DNA of 8,376 bases from Acidimicrobiaceae bacterium. Lineage in GTDB: Bacteria; Actinomycetota; Acidimicrobiia; Acidimicrobiales; RAAP-2. Made by a program: the position numbers and the translations under genes. Below are positions 8,361-8,376 of this stretch, piece after piece. The stretch spans positions 1 through 8,376 of the forward strand of contig PLCI01000017.1 of assembly GCA_003135595.1 (NCBI GenBank), in the 5' to 3' direction. A model generated the notes under the pieces. That model was not told the origin of the DNA and did not search any database. It saw nothing but the letters and a program-made list of their open reading frames with translations. How positions within the stretch are numbered: the first letter of the stretch is position 1; every line of letters starts with the position of its first letter.

Positions 8361-8376
8361 GCACGACCGAGACAGG
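8357..8376 (+). CDS. Start of a further operon gene (partial, product unknown)
   Basis: An ATG at 8357 overlaps the HIT stop codon as ATGA and opens a frame of six complete codons (MSTTET) before the window ends. The same overlap style links the preceding genes, which supports a real start. In many actinobacteria phoH and ybeY follow this cluster, so a PhoH-type ATPase is a reasonable expectation, but nothing in these few bases identifies it. Confidence 0.5.

Overview
The window is very GC-rich, gene-dense bacterial DNA with strong G/C preference at third codon positions and frequent GTG starts. Gene content and order (lepA, then hrcA-dnaJ-rsmE-HIT) fit a high-GC Actinomycetota chromosome. 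Some protein features are compatible with an Acidimicrobiia-type lineage, but that finer placement is a guess. No mobile elements, CRISPR arrays, tRNA or rRNA genes are visible.

Layout. Positions 1-370 (minus strand) hold the N-terminal part of a NarL/FixJ-type response regulator, running off the left edge. A 137-nt divergent intergenic region separates it from a large FtsX/MacB-type ABC transporter permease (508-3051, plus strand). After a 132-nt gap with a small hairpin and a good promoter candidate comes lepA (3184-4989), encoding translation factor EF4. A further 87-nt gap holds a perfect 9-9-9 CIRCE operator (5033-5059). This heads a tightly packed run: hrcA (5077-6168), type I dnaJ (6161-7288), rsmE (7285-7998), a HinT-like HIT protein (7995-8360), and the first codons of another gene (from 8357). 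Every junction in this run is a 4- or 8-nt overlap, so it looks like one translationally coupled transcript.

How the genes work together. HrcA should repress its own operon through the CIRCE. DnaJ, the 16S rRNA methyltransferase RsmE and the HIT nucleotide hydrolase would then be heat-induced together. grpE and dnaK are not in this cluster, so the DnaJ presumably serves a DnaK encoded elsewhere. LepA lies just upstream but seems to have its own promoter. The response regulator and the permease are divergent; a functional link is possible but unproven, and no ABC ATPase is in view.

Most of the window is conserved core-genome content, and I see no convincing undescribed system. The most notable points are regulatory. 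The response regulator and lepA share the same start layout (CAGG-TANNCT, 9 nt, then GTG), which suggests leaderless transcripts. The CIRCE has a symmetric base change from the classical consensus and overlaps a -10-like hexamer.
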